The notes under the pieces were generated by a model, which did no database searches, had not been told where the DNA came from, and worked only from the letters and a program-made list of their open reading frames with translations. 20,000 bases of DNA. Origin: Cryptococcus deneoformans JEC21 (Eukaryota > Basidiomycota > Tremellomycetes > Tremellales > Cryptococcaceae). The stretch spans positions 302,221 through 322,220 of the forward strand of contig NC_006692.1 in NCBI RefSeq assembly GCF_000091045.1. Reading direction: 5' to 3'. Every line of letters starts with the position of its first letter. Position 1 is the stretch's first letter. A program made the position numbers and the translations under genes. This document shows positions 19,501 through 20,000 of the stretch, one piece after another.

Positions 19501-20000
19501 CTGGTGGAAATCGGAGGAGCACCACTATCGGGGAGATGGGAGAGGACAGGCGAAGCGTCGTCGAGATCCTTTCTAATGCTAATGGTGCAAATGGTGATAG
19601 ACTGATGTGCGACGAGCCTATGCCTGTGCGTCCCTGTGCAGCTCGACCTCATAACAAGACTAGCACTTCTCTCTCAGCATCTAGCCAGACTATGCTCGAG
19701 ACTCCGCCCCCCATCAATTATAGTAACGCCAACGCATTCTTCAACCATCAACAACATATTAGATCTAGTAGTATTGACACTGGCGGCTCTCTTTCTCCCA
19801 ACAGGTACAAGAACCTTCCCCCGCTACCACCTCCGGGATCGAATGACAACTTGCATATCGTCCATCCTAAAGGGTCCACTGCTTCCCCAGACTCCTTCTC
19901 GGCTGTTTTCCCAGACCAAGAATTGTCTCAAAACAAGGCTTCGTTCTACAGTTACCCGCAGCCCCAACCTGTAGCTCAACCAAGCTACCGGCAGTACCCC
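16510..20000 (+). CDS. Large Ser/Pro-rich fungal protein with CxxC block, 3' end outside window
   Basis: Function not recognised. Exons 16510-18006, 18055-18773 and 18839 to beyond 20000 join in frame (introns 48 and 65 bases) into at least 1126 residues. The ATG at 16510 (MSGTLDNHT, A at -3) is the first in the open frame. Residues 1-340 are Pro/Ser-rich and probably disordered. A more ordered block follows (about 345-385: CLECMMRDRDLADVDV, then VWDRESDAGFIELVRREE), then a Lys/Arg/Glu-rich helix and a segment around 480-545 with FLRNQWLLVLEIRAEAQRLG. LRPFSFAVRAGAA and KSLWGRWGG precede the second intron. In exon 3, KKKGIKGFFKKMKPKGSRK (814-832) is a basic amphipathic stretch. PPLPPP-type motifs could bind SH3 domains. 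The second acceptor was chosen at 18838, not 18830, because only it keeps the frame open to the window end. A cortical or signalling scaffold is possible but unproven. Confidence 0.85.

Overview
The window looks like nuclear DNA from a basidiomycete yeast of the Tremellomycetes, most likely Cryptococcus (neoformans/gattii group). This is inferred from gene style: many very short introns (about 46 to 65 bases) with GTNNGT donors, CTRAY-like branch sites and NAG acceptors; pyrimidine-rich leaders; roughly even GC; and gene families typical of fungi. There is no sign of prokaryotic, organellar or viral sequence. Exon structures below were assembled by hand from splice consensus, frame continuity and family resemblance.

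Layout: three genes on the minus strand, then three on the plus strand, separated by a divergent intergenic region of about 2.1 kb. Minus strand, left to right: (1) the 5' end of a typical 2-Cys peroxiredoxin (TSA1-like), running off the left edge; (2) a four-exon gene at 707-2002 whose product carries a bacterial-type RNase P protein (RnpA) signature behind a probable mitochondrial targeting peptide; (3) a 14-exon gene at 2832-5939 for a secreted copper amine oxidase of about 798 residues, with the NYDY cofactor motif, copper-binding histidines, signal peptide and many N-glycosylation sequons.

Plus strand: (4) 8048-10704, an 845-residue, low-complexity, Gln-rich, probably nuclear protein of unknown function, preceded by two overlapping upstream ORFs; (5) 11316-15049, a six-exon gene for a type II membrane protein of 1132 residues that joins an NAD-epimerase-like Rossmann domain, an uncharacterised middle region, a small EGF-like Cys module and an exostosin/GT47 glycosyltransferase domain; (6) from 16510 off the right edge, a large Ser/Pro-rich fungal protein with a CxxC block and a basic amphipathic segment.

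Intergenic regions hold candidate TATA elements, a CACGTG palindrome, GATA-type motifs upstream of the amine oxidase, a GNRA-loop hairpin, and a 220-base minisatellite of twenty 11-base units, each centred on GATATC or a one-base variant. The genes do not form an evident pathway or cluster. The two most interesting items are the RnpA-like gene and the epimerase-like/GT47 fusion, whose epimerase-like domain lacks the catalytic tyrosine.
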